A stretch of 64,000 nt of DNA from contig NZ_WTUY01000001.1 of the NCBI RefSeq assembly GCF_009882945.1, positions 46,620-110,619 of the forward strand. The letters are read 5' to 3'. The notes beneath the pieces are model-generated. The model saw only the letters and a list, made by a program, of their open reading frames with translations. It ran no database searches and was not told where the DNA came from. Shown here in pieces: positions 17,067-27,248 of this stretch (position 1 is its first letter; each line of letters starts with the position of its first letter). Both the position numbers and the translations under genes were made by a program. This stretch comes from Alcanivorax sp. DP30. Lineage in GTDB: Bacteria; Pseudomonadota; Gammaproteobacteria; Pseudomonadales; Alcanivoracaceae.

Positions 17067-17273
17067 TCAGCCTTGCAGGAAGCAGTGCTGCGCTGCCGCC
17101 TGCCCGGTGTCTTCCCGGGTGGGCTTTTCGTCTTGTCCGGAAACCGGCGCGGCACAGTCCTGCTCGATCTGTAATGACTCTGGCCACTGCTGAAAATCCA
17201 GCCCGGTGAGCCGGTTCAGGTTTTCCAGTGCTGTGTCTGGCCGCAATGTGCTGAGTTTTAGTATCTTGCTCAT
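17067..17273 (-). CDS. Small conserved hypothetical protein
   Basis: 68 residues. The first half, KLSTLRPDTALENLNRLTGLDFQ, has a regular amphipathic pattern and looks like a real short protein of a type I recall from other gammaproteobacteria. A GGGGA Shine-Dalgarno-like stretch precedes the ATG. The C-terminal part is low in order and contains two cysteines. No function can be assigned, and the gene call itself is moderately secure. Confidence 0.5.
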   Translation of the reverse strand: MSKILKLSTLRPDTALENLNRLTGLDFQQWPESLQIEQDCAAPVSGQDEKPTREDTGQAAAQHCFLQG

Positions 17274-17431
17274 GACTGTCCCCGTTTACCTGCAGAGATA
17301 AAAGCGAGAACCGTGCCAGTCTTTGTGATGGGTTTTTTTTAATAATTTCAGTCGGTTGCTGCCATGCTGGCGGGGCCTGCTCCGTCTGTGGGCCAGTCCC
17401 CGGCAGCATGTGACAATTTTTGTAACCTGCG

Positions 17432-18265
17432 TCAGTCCAGGAAAAAGTCTGGCAGTAGCTTGTCATCTTCCAGGTTGGGATCAACCCGGTAGACACTGAA
17501 ATCGCGGGTGCCGGTTTCTCTCAGTATCTCCTCGTCAATGAAGAAGCATCCGCTGGCCGTCGATACTGGTCGGGTGACGATGGCATAGGCGGCATCCGCC
17601 ATGATGGATGGCTGGCGAGCCGCCTGTACCGCAGGCACGCCGCCCAGCTGGTTCTGCACCGCCGCTGTATTGATCACCGTTTTAGGCCACAGAGCGTTCA
17701 CTGCCACCTTGCCCTTGTACTCGTCTGCCATGCCCAGCACGCACAGGCTCATGCCATATTTTGCCATGGTGTAGGCCACATGGCGGCCGAACCAGTGGGG
17801 AGCCATGTTCAGTGGTGGTGCCAGGTTGAGAATGTGGGGGTTGTCGGCTTTTCTCAGGTGGGGCAGGCACAGCTTGCTGGCCATGAAGGTGCCGCGACTG
17901 TTTATCTGATGCATCAGGTCATAGGACTTCATGCTGGTGGCTTCGGTGCCCGTAAGGGCAATAGCGCTGGCGTTGTTGACCAGAATATCTATGCCGCCAA
18001 AGGTTGCTACGGTCTTGTCTACGGCGGCCTGGAGCTGATCTTCGTGGCGGATATCGCCCACACAGACCAGCGGGTTGCCCCCCGCTTCGCGAATTTCATC
18101 GGCGGCAGTGTAGATGGTACCGGGCAGTTTTGGGTGGGGCTCTGTGGTTTTCGCAAACAGGGCAATATTGGCGCCATCCCGGGCGGCCTTGAGGGCAATG
18201 GCCTTGCCAATGCCACGGCTGGCGCCAGAGATGAACAGGGTCTTGTTTTGTAGTGTGCTGGACAT
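17432..18265 (-). CDS. HSDL2-like short-chain dehydrogenase
   Basis: 277 residues. The N-terminal TLFISGASRGIGKAIAL (about 9-25) binds the dinucleotide; NNAS follows at about 98. The segments MKSYDLMHQINSRGTF, ILNLAPPLNM and YTMAKYGMSL...ALWPKT match the animal hydroxysteroid dehydrogenase-like protein 2 group and its bacterial homologues. The YxxxK pair is intact (Y-T-M-A-K). The catalytic serine position appears as Ala (NLAPPLN where serine is usual), which is odd. It lacks the C-terminal SCP2 domain of animal HSDL2. A role in fatty-acid or steroid metabolism is inferred. It is divergent from an AraC-family regulator. Confidence 0.85.
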   Translation of the reverse strand: MSSTLQNKTLFISGASRGIGKAIALKAARDGANIALFAKTTEPHPKLPGTIYTAADEIREAGGNPLVCVGDIRHEDQLQAAVDKTVATFGGIDILVNNASAIALTGTEATSMKSYDLMHQINSRGTFMASKLCLPHLRKADNPHILNLAPPLNMAPHWFGRHVAYTMAKYGMSLCVLGMADEYKGKVAVNALWPKTVINTAAVQNQLGGVPAVQAARQPSIMADAAYAIVTRPVSTASGCFFIDEEILRETGTRDFSVYRVDPNLEDDKLLPDFFLD

Positions 18266-18430
18266 GGAATTCTCCCGAGAATCTGGCCTGCAAACCTAGC
18301 AAGCGCTTGGTTTATTGGCAATAGCGCCCTCCCCAGGTGTCCCACGGTCACTTGTCACATTATGAATGGCAAGATAAGGTGTCTGGCTCGGTCATTTGGG
18401 GCCATGGACGGCATAATCAGGATAATAGCG

Positions 18431-19447
18431 ATGACAATATTGAAGATGGATCCGGCAGAGTACTCGGTCTCTGCGGAATATCTGTCCCTGATGCTGGACG
18501 TGTTGGCACGACGTGGCATCGCCAGTGAAGAGCTGCTGTCGGGCACACAAATTGAACCCGGTTGCTGGCGCGATCCCAAGGCAAGGGTGTCGGCCCAGGA
18601 TTTTGAGCGGGTGGCGGTCAGGGCGATCCGCATGACGGGTGAGCCCTGGATTGGTTGGGAGCTGGGGGCGTCCATGACGCTGTCATCCCATGGTTTTCTC
18701 GGTTATGCCGCCATGAGCAGCGCCACTTTGGGGGATGCCCTTGAGTTGGCGGTGAAGTATTTCCGCACCCGCAGCACCATGGTGCAGCTGGAAACCTTCC
18801 TGGAAGGGGACATGGCGGTTATGCAGGTTAACGAGTTGTTGTCCCTGGGTGGGCTGACGCCGTTGACCATGGAAAGCCTGTTTTCCAGTTTCCATTTCAT
18901 GGGACAAAAGTTGTTGCCTGGCATGGAAGTGTTGGGGGAGCTGCGTTTTTCCTACCCGGAACCGGAATATTTCGAGCGTATGCGGCCGCTGATGCCGGTG
19001 CCAGTGTATTTCGACTGTGCCTATAATCAGATGCGTTTTCCGGCGGAGCGCATGGATTATCCATTGCAGTTTGCCGACCCGCGGCTGGCGCGGATGGCGG
19101 CGGACCAGTGTGAGCAGGAGATGGCCACCATCAAAGCGCCGCCAGCTCTGCTGGGGCAGGTTCGCCGGATTATTCTTGCCGGTGGTGGGCGTTTTCCCAG
19201 TGTGGAGGAGGTGGCCAGTGAGCTACATATGTCCTCGCGCACCCTGAAGCGAAAGTTGCAGCAGCTGGGTACCAGTTATCAGGAAATCCTGGATGGTTTG
19301 CGCAAGGGTTTGGCGGTGGAGTTTCTCACTCAGTCCGATCACACCGTGGATGAAATCGCCATGTCACTGGGCTACTCGGATGCGTCCAACTTTGCCCGCG
19401 CTTTTCGTCGCTGGACCAGTCGCAGTCCTTCCGATTATCGTCAGTAA
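18431..19447 (+). CDS. AraC-family transcriptional regulator
   Basis: 338 residues from the ATG at 18431; the frame opens at 18362 and another ATG lies at 18446, and none has a strong Shine-Dalgarno. The N-terminal about 200 residues match the arabinose-binding-like sensor domain of OruR/ArgR-type regulators (GASMTLSSHGFLGYAAMSSATLGDAL, about 72-97). The C-terminal 100 residues carry the two HTH motifs: VASELHMSSRTLKRKLQ and IAMSLGYSDASNFARAFRRW. It is divergent from the HSDL2-like dehydrogenase, its likely target. Confidence 0.85.
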   Translation: MTILKMDPAEYSVSAEYLSLMLDVLARRGIASEELLSGTQIEPGCWRDPKARVSAQDFERVAVRAIRMTGEPWIGWELGASMTLSSHGFLGYAAMSSATLGDALELAVKYFRTRSTMVQLETFLEGDMAVMQVNELLSLGGLTPLTMESLFSSFHFMGQKLLPGMEVLGELRFSYPEPEYFERMRPLMPVPVYFDCAYNQMRFPAERMDYPLQFADPRLARMAADQCEQEMATIKAPPALLGQVRRIILAGGGRFPSVEEVASELHMSSRTLKRKLQQLGTSYQEILDGLRKGLAVEFLTQSDHTVDEIAMSLGYSDASNFARAFRRWTSRSPSDYRQ

Positions 19448-19512
19448 CATTCGCCACCCCCTGGCAGGCGCTGGTTACCGGCGCCTGCCGCCACTTTTCT
19501 TGAGGCATTTTC

Positions 19513-19923
19513 ATGGCCACATTGCATCCTCGCTTGGCGGGGGATACTCGTGCTCTGGGTGAAACGGAGTTGTGCTGGTTACGCTGGATGAGCGACCAGC
19601 GTTTTGCATGGCTGATCATCGTGCCCAAGCGAGAGGGGCTCCGCGAATGGCATCACCTGCGGGAGGATGAACAGATCGTCCTGCTGAAACAGGTGAACAC
19701 CCTGGCGGCTCAGCTGGAAACCGTGACCGGCGCCGACAAGATCAATATTGGCGCTCTGGGCAACATGGTGCCCCAGCTGCACATTCATGTGATAGCGCGT
19801 TTTGAGGGCGATCCCTGTTGGCCCGGCCCCGTGTGGGGGCAGGGACAGCCGGAGCCCTGGGCGGAGAGTGATCAGCCTGCCTGGATCGATAAACTGGATC
19901 TGTCCGTCCTGGAGACGCTATGA
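19513..19923 (+). CDS. HIT-domain protein
   Basis: 136 residues. The active-site motif is QLHIHVIAR: two histidines of the HxHxH triad are present and the third position is Ile, as in a known proteobacterial HIT subgroup with a downstream WPGPVWG motif, also found here. HIT proteins are nucleotidyl hydrolases or transferases; the substrate here is unknown. Its stop overlaps the next start (ATGA), so it is coupled to the cysteine-rich protein. Confidence 0.85.
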   Translation: MATLHPRLAGDTRALGETELCWLRWMSDQRFAWLIIVPKREGLREWHHLREDEQIVLLKQVNTLAAQLETVTGADKINIGALGNMVPQLHIHVIARFEGDPCWPGPVWGQGQPEPWAESDQPAWIDKLDLSVLETL

Positions 19924-20114
19924 GCGGGCTGGTGCCGGTATCGGTACAGTGCCCCTGTTGCTGGGAAACCATTGAGGTGCTGATTGATACTTCCGTGGAG
20001 GATCAGGAGTACGTGGAAGATTGTCAGGTGTGTTGCCGTCCGCTGGTGTTTACCGTGACGGTGCCTTACGAGAGCGATGAGCCGGGAGTGCAGGTGCGCC
20101 CGGAAAATGACTGA
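19920..20114 (+). CDS. CPXCG-motif cysteine-rich protein
   Basis: 64 residues. Two cysteine pairs, CPCC near residue 11 and CQVCC near residue 35, with an EDCQVCCRPL core, identify the small CPXCG family, probably zinc-binding. The acidic tail is typical. The function is unknown. It overlaps the HIT gene by four bases and is followed 14 bases later by an antiporter gene. Confidence 0.85.
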   Translation: MSGLVPVSVQCPCCWETIEVLIDTSVEDQEYVEDCQVCCRPLVFTVTVPYESDEPGVQVRPEND

Positions 20115-20128
20115 CGAAGGACACGGGG

Positions 20129-21310
20129 ATGTTGTTGCTGGGTATCTTTATCGCGTTGGTATTTGTCTACGGGCTGGTGTCCCGGCGACTTGAGGGTGGG
20201 CTTGTGACGGCGCCCATGCTCTTCACACTGGCGGGGATGGTCGTGGCCTCGGTGCTGACACCGGGACTGGCCATGGCATCGGGTGGCGGGGCTTTTCTTA
20301 CCGTGGCTGAGCTGACCCTGGTGTTGTTACTGTTTACGGATGCGTGCCACACCAGCCTGCGGGAACTGCGTAAGGACGGTGCGTTATCGGCGCGTCTGCT
20401 GACCGTGGGAATGCTGGTCACTATTGTGCTGGGTGGGGTTCTTGCCTGGTGGCTTTTCCCGTCTTTGGGGATCTGGTACGCAGCGATTGTCGCCACCATT
20501 CTGGCACCCACGGATGCCGGCCTGGGCCAGGTAATCGTCAACAGTGAGGCGGTGCCGGAAAAAATTCGCGAAACCCTTAGTGTGGAGGCCGGACTCAACG
20601 ACGGCCTGAGCGTGCCCTTCCTGTTGTTCTTTATTGTGCTTACCGGCATGGAGTCCCTTGAGTTTGGCGGTGTGTTACTGGAATACATGGTTGAACAACT
20701 GGGTTACGGCACTCTCATTGGGTTATTGGTTGGTGGTGCGGGCGGCCTGTTGCTGGCGGCGGCCCAGCGCCGTGACTGGCTGGCGGAGGATGGTGAGCAG
20801 ATGGCAGTACTGTCGCTGCCGATCATGGCGCTACTGTTGTCTGAGGCGGTGGAGGCCAGCATGTTTATCGCTGCCTTTGTGGCGGGCCTGGCCTTGCAGT
20901 GGCGTTATCAGCCGCGCCGTCGTGAAGATCGTTTCTATGGCTTGCTGGGCAGCTGGCTGAGTCACTCGGTGTTTTTCCTGTTCGGCCTGATGGTGGTGAC
21001 ATCGCTGGCCAGTATGGAGTGGCGCTATCTGCTGTATGGGCTGTTGAGCCTGACAGTAGTACGTATCGGTCCGGTGTTGCTGGCGCTGGCGGGAACGGCC
21101 CTGACCTTGCGTCAGCGTCTGTTCATGGGCTGGTTTGGCCCGCGGGGGTTGGCGTCCATTGTGCTGGGCCTGGTGTTCCTTGAACAGCATGGTGCTGGAG
21201 AGGGGCTGGAGGTGGTCAGTCAGCTGGTGATGGCCACCGTGTTATTGAGCGTTTTTCTGCATGGAGTAAGCGCCAGCCCTGGCATTCGCTGGCTGGGGCG
21301 GCGGGACTGA
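20129..21310 (+). CDS. Sodium/proton antiporter, CPA1 type
   Basis: 393 residues with about 11-12 hydrophobic helices. The motif APTDAGLGQ (about 127-135) and the ETLSVEAGLNDGLSVPF segment (about 149-165), with the conserved Asn-Asp of CPA1 exchangers, are present. It would exchange Na+ (or K+) for H+ across the inner membrane. The cytoplasmic tail is very short, so it lacks the regulatory domain of NhaP-type exchangers. It is the last gene of a plus-strand run with HIT and CPXCG; it ends one base before the stop of the minus-strand Rdx gene. Confidence 0.88.
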   Translation: MLLLGIFIALVFVYGLVSRRLEGGLVTAPMLFTLAGMVVASVLTPGLAMASGGGAFLTVAELTLVLLLFTDACHTSLRELRKDGALSARLLTVGMLVTIVLGGVLAWWLFPSLGIWYAAIVATILAPTDAGLGQVIVNSEAVPEKIRETLSVEAGLNDGLSVPFLLFFIVLTGMESLEFGGVLLEYMVEQLGYGTLIGLLVGGAGGLLLAAAQRRDWLAEDGEQMAVLSLPIMALLLSEAVEASMFIAAFVAGLALQWRYQPRRREDRFYGLLGSWLSHSVFFLFGLMVVTSLASMEWRYLLYGLLSLTVVRIGPVLLALAGTALTLRQRLFMGWFGPRGLASIVLGLVFLEQHGAGEGLEVVSQLVMATVLLSVFLHGVSASPGIRWLGRRD

Positions 21311-21583
21311 CTATTTTCGGTCGATGTGTCCCAGATCCCGTTCCGGGAACAGCGCATCCCGGACCCGCCGCTTCAATTCGCCGATCTCGGGAAAGCCGCC
21401 GTCCTCTTTTCGTTCCCAGATGCTCTGGTTGTTGGCGGTAATGCGAAAGACGCCGCCGGTGCCCGGTTGCAGGGCCACTTCATCCAGCTCATCGCTGAAG
21501 GTGTTCAGCAACTCCTGGGCATACCAGCCGCTTCTCAGTAGCCAGTTGCACTGGCGGCAGTAGTGGATGGTGACGCGCTTCAT
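21311..21583 (-). CDS. Rdx/SelW-family thioredoxin-fold protein
   Basis: 90 residues. VTIHYCRQCNW (about 4-14) carries the CxxC redox motif at the N terminus, followed by LRSGWYAQELLNTF and a GGVFRI strand, as in the SelT/SelW/SelH family (cysteine form). It is probably a thiol redox protein. It overlaps the end of the YajG-like gene by four bases (ATGA). Confidence 0.85.
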   Translation of the reverse strand: MKRVTIHYCRQCNWLLRSGWYAQELLNTFSDELDEVALQPGTGGVFRITANNQSIWERKEDGGFPEIGELKRRVRDALFPERDLGHIDRK

Positions 21584-22164
21584 CCGGCCGGATCGTTGCC
21601 CAGCAGGAAGTTCTGCATCTTGGGATCTTCCAGCATGCGAGTAATTGCCCCGCTGAGGATCTCGTTGACCATTGCCTGATTGCGGTTGGCGCTGGGAGTG
21701 ATGGGCAGGTCATGCTTTACGCTGCTTTTGTAGGTGCCGGTGTAAGACACATCCGGCCGGCTGGCTTCACCTACCAGGTTCAACGACAGGGTAACGGTAT
21801 TGACCACGGAGCCTTTTTCCGGCACGTAATCCAGTTGCTCCAGGCGCACTTCCAGGCGGGTGGCATCTGCCCCGGGGTTAAAAGCATTGAAACCAAGCTT
21901 CTGCAGGCCCTGGCGTACCGCTTCCTCCACCGCTGCTTTCACATCGTTGGCAGGTTGAACCAGAGAGGTTTCCTTGTACACGCCGCCGCGGGTACCGAAG
22001 GCCTGCTGGTCGCGGGAATCCACGGCAAAGACCTGTACCGGCTGGTTCTGGCCGATATTGGTGGTTTGAACGTTCGCAACAGGCTGAACATCAATGGACT
22101 GGGGGCTCAGGGCGCAGCCGGCAAAGGCCGCACTCAGGGTCAGCAGCAGGGTGGCACGCAGCAT
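21580..22164 (-). CDS. YajG-family lipoprotein
   Basis: 194 residues. A lipoprotein signal peptide ends at AFAGC (Cys 17), so it should be lipid-anchored. The C-terminal part SYTGTYKSSVKHDLPITPSANRN and MVNEILSGAITRMLED match the YajG/uncharacterised lipoprotein family. The exact role is unknown. It lies between ispB and the Rdx gene on the minus strand. Confidence 0.85.
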   Translation of the reverse strand: MLRATLLLTLSAAFAGCALSPQSIDVQPVANVQTTNIGQNQPVQVFAVDSRDQQAFGTRGGVYKETSLVQPANDVKAAVEEAVRQGLQKLGFNAFNPGADATRLEVRLEQLDYVPEKGSVVNTVTLSLNLVGEASRPDVSYTGTYKSSVKHDLPITPSANRNQAMVNEILSGAITRMLEDPKMQNFLLGNDPAG

Positions 22165-22184
22165 GGTGTCTCCTCGTTGGGGTA

Positions 22185-23156
22185 TCAGTAGGTTCGCTTG
22201 AGCGATTCTTCGGCCAACGTAACAAGGGACGTCTTGTACGGTGAGGCCGGTACGTCTGCAATGGCATTCAGGGCCAGCCGGGTGTGTTCCGCGGCCTTGT
22301 CGATGGTGTATTGAAGACCTCCGCTGGCGCGAACAGTTTCAACAATTTCCTGCAGGTGATCGAGGCCGCCGCTGCGAATGGCGCCCTTGATCAAGTCGGC
22401 CTGTTCCGGCGAGCCGTTGGTTATGGTGTAGATCAACGGCAGGGTGGGTTTGCCTTCCGCCAGATCGTCGCCCACATTCTTGCCCAGTTCGGTGGCGTCG
22501 CCCTGATAGTCGAGCACATCGTCGATTAGCTGAAAGGCAATACCCAGGTGGCGGCCGTAGTCGGCAAAGGCGGGGGTGAAGTCGTGGCTGTCGGTAATGC
22601 CAAGTACGGCGCCGGTTTCGGCGGCGGATTCGAACATTTTGGCGGTCTTGTGATGAATGACCCGCATGTAGTTCTGTTCGCTGGTGTTCGGATCGCGCAC
22701 ATTGATCAGCTGCAGCACTTCCCCCTCGGAGATGGTGTTGGTGCTCTGGGAGAAGATATCCAGCAGGCGTGGGTGGCGTAGCGCCACCATCAACTGCAGT
22801 GCACGGGAAATCAGGAAGTCGCCCACCAGAACGCTGGCGGCGTTACCCCAAACTGCGTTGACGGTGGGGCGGCCGCGCCGCAGGTTGGATTCGTCCACCA
22901 CATCATCGTGGAGGAGGGTGGCGGTGTGGAGGAATTCGATGATTGCTGCCACATCCACGTGTTTTTCGCCCTCATACCCGGAGGCGCGGGCGCAGAGAAT
23001 GGCCACCAGTGGTCGTAGCCGTTTGCCGCCGGACTGCACAATGTAGTCGCCCACTTCACGGATCAGGGGGACTTTGGAGTCGAGGTGGTGGGTGATGAAG
23101 GTGTCTACGGCGGCAAAGTCCTGCTCGACCGAGGCATAAATAGCCTTGAAATCCAT
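22185..23156 (-). CDS. ispB: Octaprenyl diphosphate synthase
   Basis: 323 residues from the ATG at 23156. Both aspartate-rich motifs for Mg2+-diphosphate are present (LLHDDVVDES about 84-93 and FQLIDDVLDY about 216-225), as is GGKRLRP at the N terminus. It makes the ubiquinone side chain from farnesyl diphosphate and IPP. Divergence from rplU-rpmA is the standard gammaproteobacterial arrangement. Confidence 0.93.
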   Translation of the reverse strand: MDFKAIYASVEQDFAAVDTFITHHLDSKVPLIREVGDYIVQSGGKRLRPLVAILCARASGYEGEKHVDVAAIIEFLHTATLLHDDVVDESNLRRGRPTVNAVWGNAASVLVGDFLISRALQLMVALRHPRLLDIFSQSTNTISEGEVLQLINVRDPNTSEQNYMRVIHHKTAKMFESAAETGAVLGITDSHDFTPAFADYGRHLGIAFQLIDDVLDYQGDATELGKNVGDDLAEGKPTLPLIYTITNGSPEQADLIKGAIRSGGLDHLQEIVETVRASGGLQYTIDKAAEHTRLALNAIADVPASPYKTSLVTLAEESLKRTY

Positions 23157-23307
23157 GTACTTGAGTCCAGGCGAATGAAGGTGGCGCAACAGCCGGCAAT
23201 GCTAACAGGGGGGGGCTGGCAGTCAATGAATTCTGCCCTATTGTCACTGGTGGATGTCAAAGCGGCGCCAAGGGCGCGCGGAGAGGGAAAATATCTGGCT
23301 TGCGGGA

Positions 23308-23336
23308 TTGCGTGGGCGCTGCTATTGGCCTACAAT
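23308..23336 (+). promoter_or_regulatory. Putative rplU-rpmA promoter
   Basis: TTGCGT, a 17-base spacer and TACAAT, about 100 bases ahead of rplU in the gap divergent from ispB. Confidence 0.5.
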
Positions 23337-23434
23337 TCGCGACCCGATTTAACCCTCTGCCTGGCCTGCAAGTGGAGCCCGGTCCTGGAAACAGGGCGTT
23401 CCCGCCTGAGTGGAGTACGTGCTGGAGCACAATG

Positions 23435-23746
23435 ATGTACGCAGTAATCAAAACTGGTGGCAAGCAGTATCGCGTAGAAGAAGGCGATGTTGTTCGCATC
23501 GAGAAGATTGAAGTAGCAACTGGCGAATCCGTGGATTTCGACCAGGTGCTGCTGGTTGCCAACGGCGACGACGTAAAGGTCGGTCAGCCGGTTGTGGATG
23601 GTGCCAAGGTGACCGCTGAGGTGCTTGAGCAGGGTCGTCACAAGAAAGTGAAGATCATCAAGTTCCGTCGTCGCAAGCACTCCCGCAAGCAACAAGGTCA
23701 CCGTCAGTGGTACACTGCGGTGAAAATCACCGGGATCCAGGGCTGA
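23435..23746 (+). CDS. rplU: 50S ribosomal protein L21
   Basis: 103 residues from the second ATG of an ATGATG pair; [14 protein letters not shown] is the family N terminus and a GGAG lies 7 bases upstream. C-terminal [15 protein letters not shown] binds 23S rRNA. The length equals the usual one. It is the first gene of rplU-rpmA. Confidence 0.97.
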   Translation: MYAVIKTGGKQYRVEEGDVVRIEKIEVATGESVDFDQVLLVANGDDVKVGQPVVDGAKVTAEVLEQGRHKKVKIIKFRRRKHSRKQQGHRQWYTAVKITGIQG

Positions 23747-23778
23747 TCCTTAGACACACATTCGAGAGGATTTAGATC

Positions 23779-24039
23779 ATGGCGCATAAAAAAGCCGGTG
23801 GTAGTACTCGTAACGGTCGTGATTCGCAGAGTAAGCGCCTTGGCGTTAAGCGTTTCGGCGGCCAGTTGGTAAACGCAGGCGAAATCATCGTTCGTCAGCG
23901 CGGCACCAAGTTTCATGCAGGCATTAATGCTGGCATGGGCAAAGATCACACCATCTTTGCCACTGAAACTGGTTTCGTTAAGTTTGAAGTCAAGGGCCCG
24001 CTGAACCGCAAATATGTGGTAATCGAGCCTGCGGCCTGA
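23779..24039 (+). CDS. rpmA: 50S ribosomal protein L27
   Basis: 86 residues. It begins [16 protein letters not shown], the flexible N terminus that reaches the peptidyl-transferase centre, with [10 protein letters not shown] following. AGAGGA precedes the start. It is co-transcribed with rplU and ends at a strong terminator before obgE. Confidence 0.97.
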   Translation: MAHKKAGGSTRNGRDSQSKRLGVKRFGGQLVNAGEIIVRQRGTKFHAGINAGMGKDHTIFATETGFVKFEVKGPLNRKYVVIEPAA

Positions 24040-24052
24040 TCCGAAAGGATCT

Positions 24053-24090
24053 AAAAAAGCCCCGCGAGGCTCTGCCCGCGGGGTTTTTTT
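24053..24090 (+). terminator. Terminator after rpmA
   Basis: A 7-bp GC stem (CCCCGCG / CGCGGGG) is followed by TTTTTTT, closing rplU-rpmA. It is preceded by a run of A, so it could also act weakly in the other direction. Confidence 0.9.
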
Positions 24091-24098
24091 GTATTTAA

Positions 24099-25376
<1,278 letters not shown>

Positions 25377-25490
25377 ACAGATTCAAGCTGCAAGTGGTGA
25401 GTGGCAAAAGGGGGCTTTCATTGCTGCGGCCTGGTGTCTTTTTCCTTGTGGCTTGAAACGTTCAACGTGTTACTGATTGAAGGAGTCAAG

Positions 25491-26624
25491 GTGACAGCAG
25501 ATCGCCAGCGTTGGGTTATCAAGATCGGCAGTGCCCTGTTGACCAATGATGGCAGGGGGCTGGATTGTGCCCTGATGCAGTCCTGGGTGGATCGCATGGT
25601 GGCGTTGCGCGGTCGCGGGATTGAGGTCGTGATTGTTTCCTCCGGTGCGGTTGCCGAGGGCATGACGCGACTGGGTTGGTCCCGTCGTCCGGATTCCGTG
25701 CATGAACTGCAGGCCGCTGCCGCCGTCGGTCAGATGGGGTTGGTGCAGGCCTGGGAGTCGCGTTTCCAGAAACATAATCTGCATACCGCCCAGGTGCTGC
25801 TCACCCACGATGACCTCTCCGATCGCAAGCGCTACCTGAATGGGCGTGCCACGCTGTTGACCCTGCTGGGTTTTGGTGTGGTGCCTGTGGTTAACGAAAA
25901 TGACACGGTGGTCACGGACGAGATCCGCTTTGGCGACAACGATACCCTGGCGGCGCTGGTGGCCAATCTGGTGGAGGCTGACCGGCTTGTCATTCTCACG
26001 GACCAGGATGGTCTGTTTGATGCGGATCCTCGCAGTAATCCCGATGCCAAATTAATCACGCAAGCGCAGGCTTCAGATCCTGCCATTGAGCGGGTAGCCG
26101 GAGGTGGCGGTTTGCTGGGTCGTGGCGGTATGGCGACCAAGGTGCGAGCCGCCAAGCTGGCAGCCCGTTCCGGGGCTCTTACCACCATCGCCTCGGGCCG
26201 CAGTCCCGACGTGCTGATCCAGCTGGCGGATGGTCAGGGTCCGGGGACAACCCTGTTGCCGGATACTTCCCCCATGAATGCGCGCAAGCAATGGCTGGCG
26301 GGGCATCTGCAAATGCGCGGTCGCGTGGTGCTGGATGCCGGTGCGGTGCGGCGGGTCCGTGAGGGTGGCTCAAGCCTGTTGCCGGTGGGAGTGGTGGATG
26401 TGTTTGGTCAGTTTTCCCGCGGCGAAATGGTGGCCTGCGAAACCGAGCAGGGGGAGCGCATCGCCTGTGGGCTGGTGAATTACGATGCAGCGGATGCGCG
26501 TCGGCTGTGTCGAAAGAAAAGCACAGAAATTGCCGATGTGCTGGGTTTCATGAACGAGGAAGAGCTGATCCACCGGGATAACATGGTGGTAATGGACGCT
26601 GGAGGCCTGTTGCCGGACGCCTGA
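25491..26624 (+). CDS. proB: Glutamate 5-kinase
   Basis: 377 residues from a GTG start at 25491 chosen because AAGGAG lies 5 bases upstream. The amino-acid kinase domain ([38 protein letters not shown]) is followed by a C-terminal PUA domain (about 285-370; [15 protein letters not shown] onward). It phosphorylates glutamate in the first step of proline synthesis. It follows obgE after a 114-base gap that holds an inverted repeat. Confidence 0.95.
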   Translation: MTADRQRWVIKIGSALLTNDGRGLDCALMQSWVDRMVALRGRGIEVVIVSSGAVAEGMTRLGWSRRPDSVHELQAAAAVGQMGLVQAWESRFQKHNLHTAQVLLTHDDLSDRKRYLNGRATLLTLLGFGVVPVVNENDTVVTDEIRFGDNDTLAALVANLVEADRLVILTDQDGLFDADPRSNPDAKLITQAQASDPAIERVAGGGGLLGRGGMATKVRAAKLAARSGALTTIASGRSPDVLIQLADGQGPGTTLLPDTSPMNARKQWLAGHLQMRGRVVLDAGAVRRVREGGSSLLPVGVVDVFGQFSRGEMVACETEQGERIACGLVNYDAADARRLCRKKSTEIADVLGFMNEEELIHRDNMVVMDAGGLLPDA

Positions 26625-26645
26625 TGCTTTTTGCGAGTGTTTTCA

Positions 26646-26683
26646 GACACAAAAAAACCGGCAAAAGCCGGTTTTTTTGTGTC
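26646..26683. terminator. Bidirectional terminator between proB and rpsT
   Basis: A 17-bp perfect stem (arms 26646-26662 and 26667-26683, loop AAAA) contains A7 and T7 tracts, so it can end transcription of both converging genes. Confidence 0.92.
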
Positions 26684-26701
26684 CAACTTGAGCACGTTCG
26701 A

Positions 26702-26968
26702 TCAGGCAGCCATTGCCTTGATCTTGGTGTTCAGGCGGCTCTTGTGGCGAGCTGCCTTGTTGGGGTGAAACTTGCCCTTACGGGTGGCTTTGTCCAGCAC
26801 GGATACCGCTTGGGTGTATGCTTCCTGGGCGGCACCTTGGTCGCCGGACGCAATAGCCGCGTTCACCTTTTTCAGGTATGTGCGCACCATGGAGCGCATC
26901 GCTGCGTTGTGCTGACGGCGCTTTTCCGCCTGACGCGCACGCTTGCGTGCTTGCGGTGAATTAGCCAA
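26702..26968 (-). CDS. rpsT: 30S ribosomal protein S20
   Basis: 88 residues. It begins MANSPQARKRARQAEKRR and ends in the lysine-rich helix typical of S20 (HKSRLNTKIKAM). GGAG precedes the ATG. It is transcribed alone toward proB, with a promoter on the divergent side toward murJ. Confidence 0.96.
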   Translation of the reverse strand: MANSPQARKRARQAEKRRQHNAAMRSMVRTYLKKVNAAIASGDQGAAQEAYTQAVSVLDKATRKGKFHPNKAARHKSRLNTKIKAMAA

Positions 26969-27097
26969 GGTCCTGCTCCTATCTTGAATTCTGAGATCGA
27001 AAATTGGTTATGACACGGGCCGTTACCGGCCGACTCGCCCGGTTGTGATCCAATGCTCTGATCAAAAAACAGGCGTGTCACGGTCTAAAGACGCGCA

Positions 27098-27126
27098 ACT
27101 ATGCCGATCTCACGGACCATTGTCAA
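27098..27126 (-). promoter_or_regulatory. Putative rpsT promoter
   Basis: On the minus strand a consensus TTGACA, 17-base spacer and CATAGT are followed by a GC-rich TGCGCG discriminator, the form expected of growth-rate/stringent-controlled ribosomal genes. The leader to rpsT would be about 120 bases. Confidence 0.5.
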
Positions 27127-27248
27127 TGGGAAACGGGGCGTGAAATGATCATTGGTAGCGGTTGTGACGGCCTTTCGCTAATCTTGCCCGATTCTGCCTC
27201 AGGCGGAGGCCATTAAGGCCCTCATTCGCCCGGTCCCATGGAGAACTG

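Noticed and set aside
17098..17125. Plus-strand hairpin with TTTT as terminator for the gene ending at 17061
   Set aside because: The arms pair imperfectly, the T run is only four bases and the sequence lies inside a plausible minus-strand small gene.
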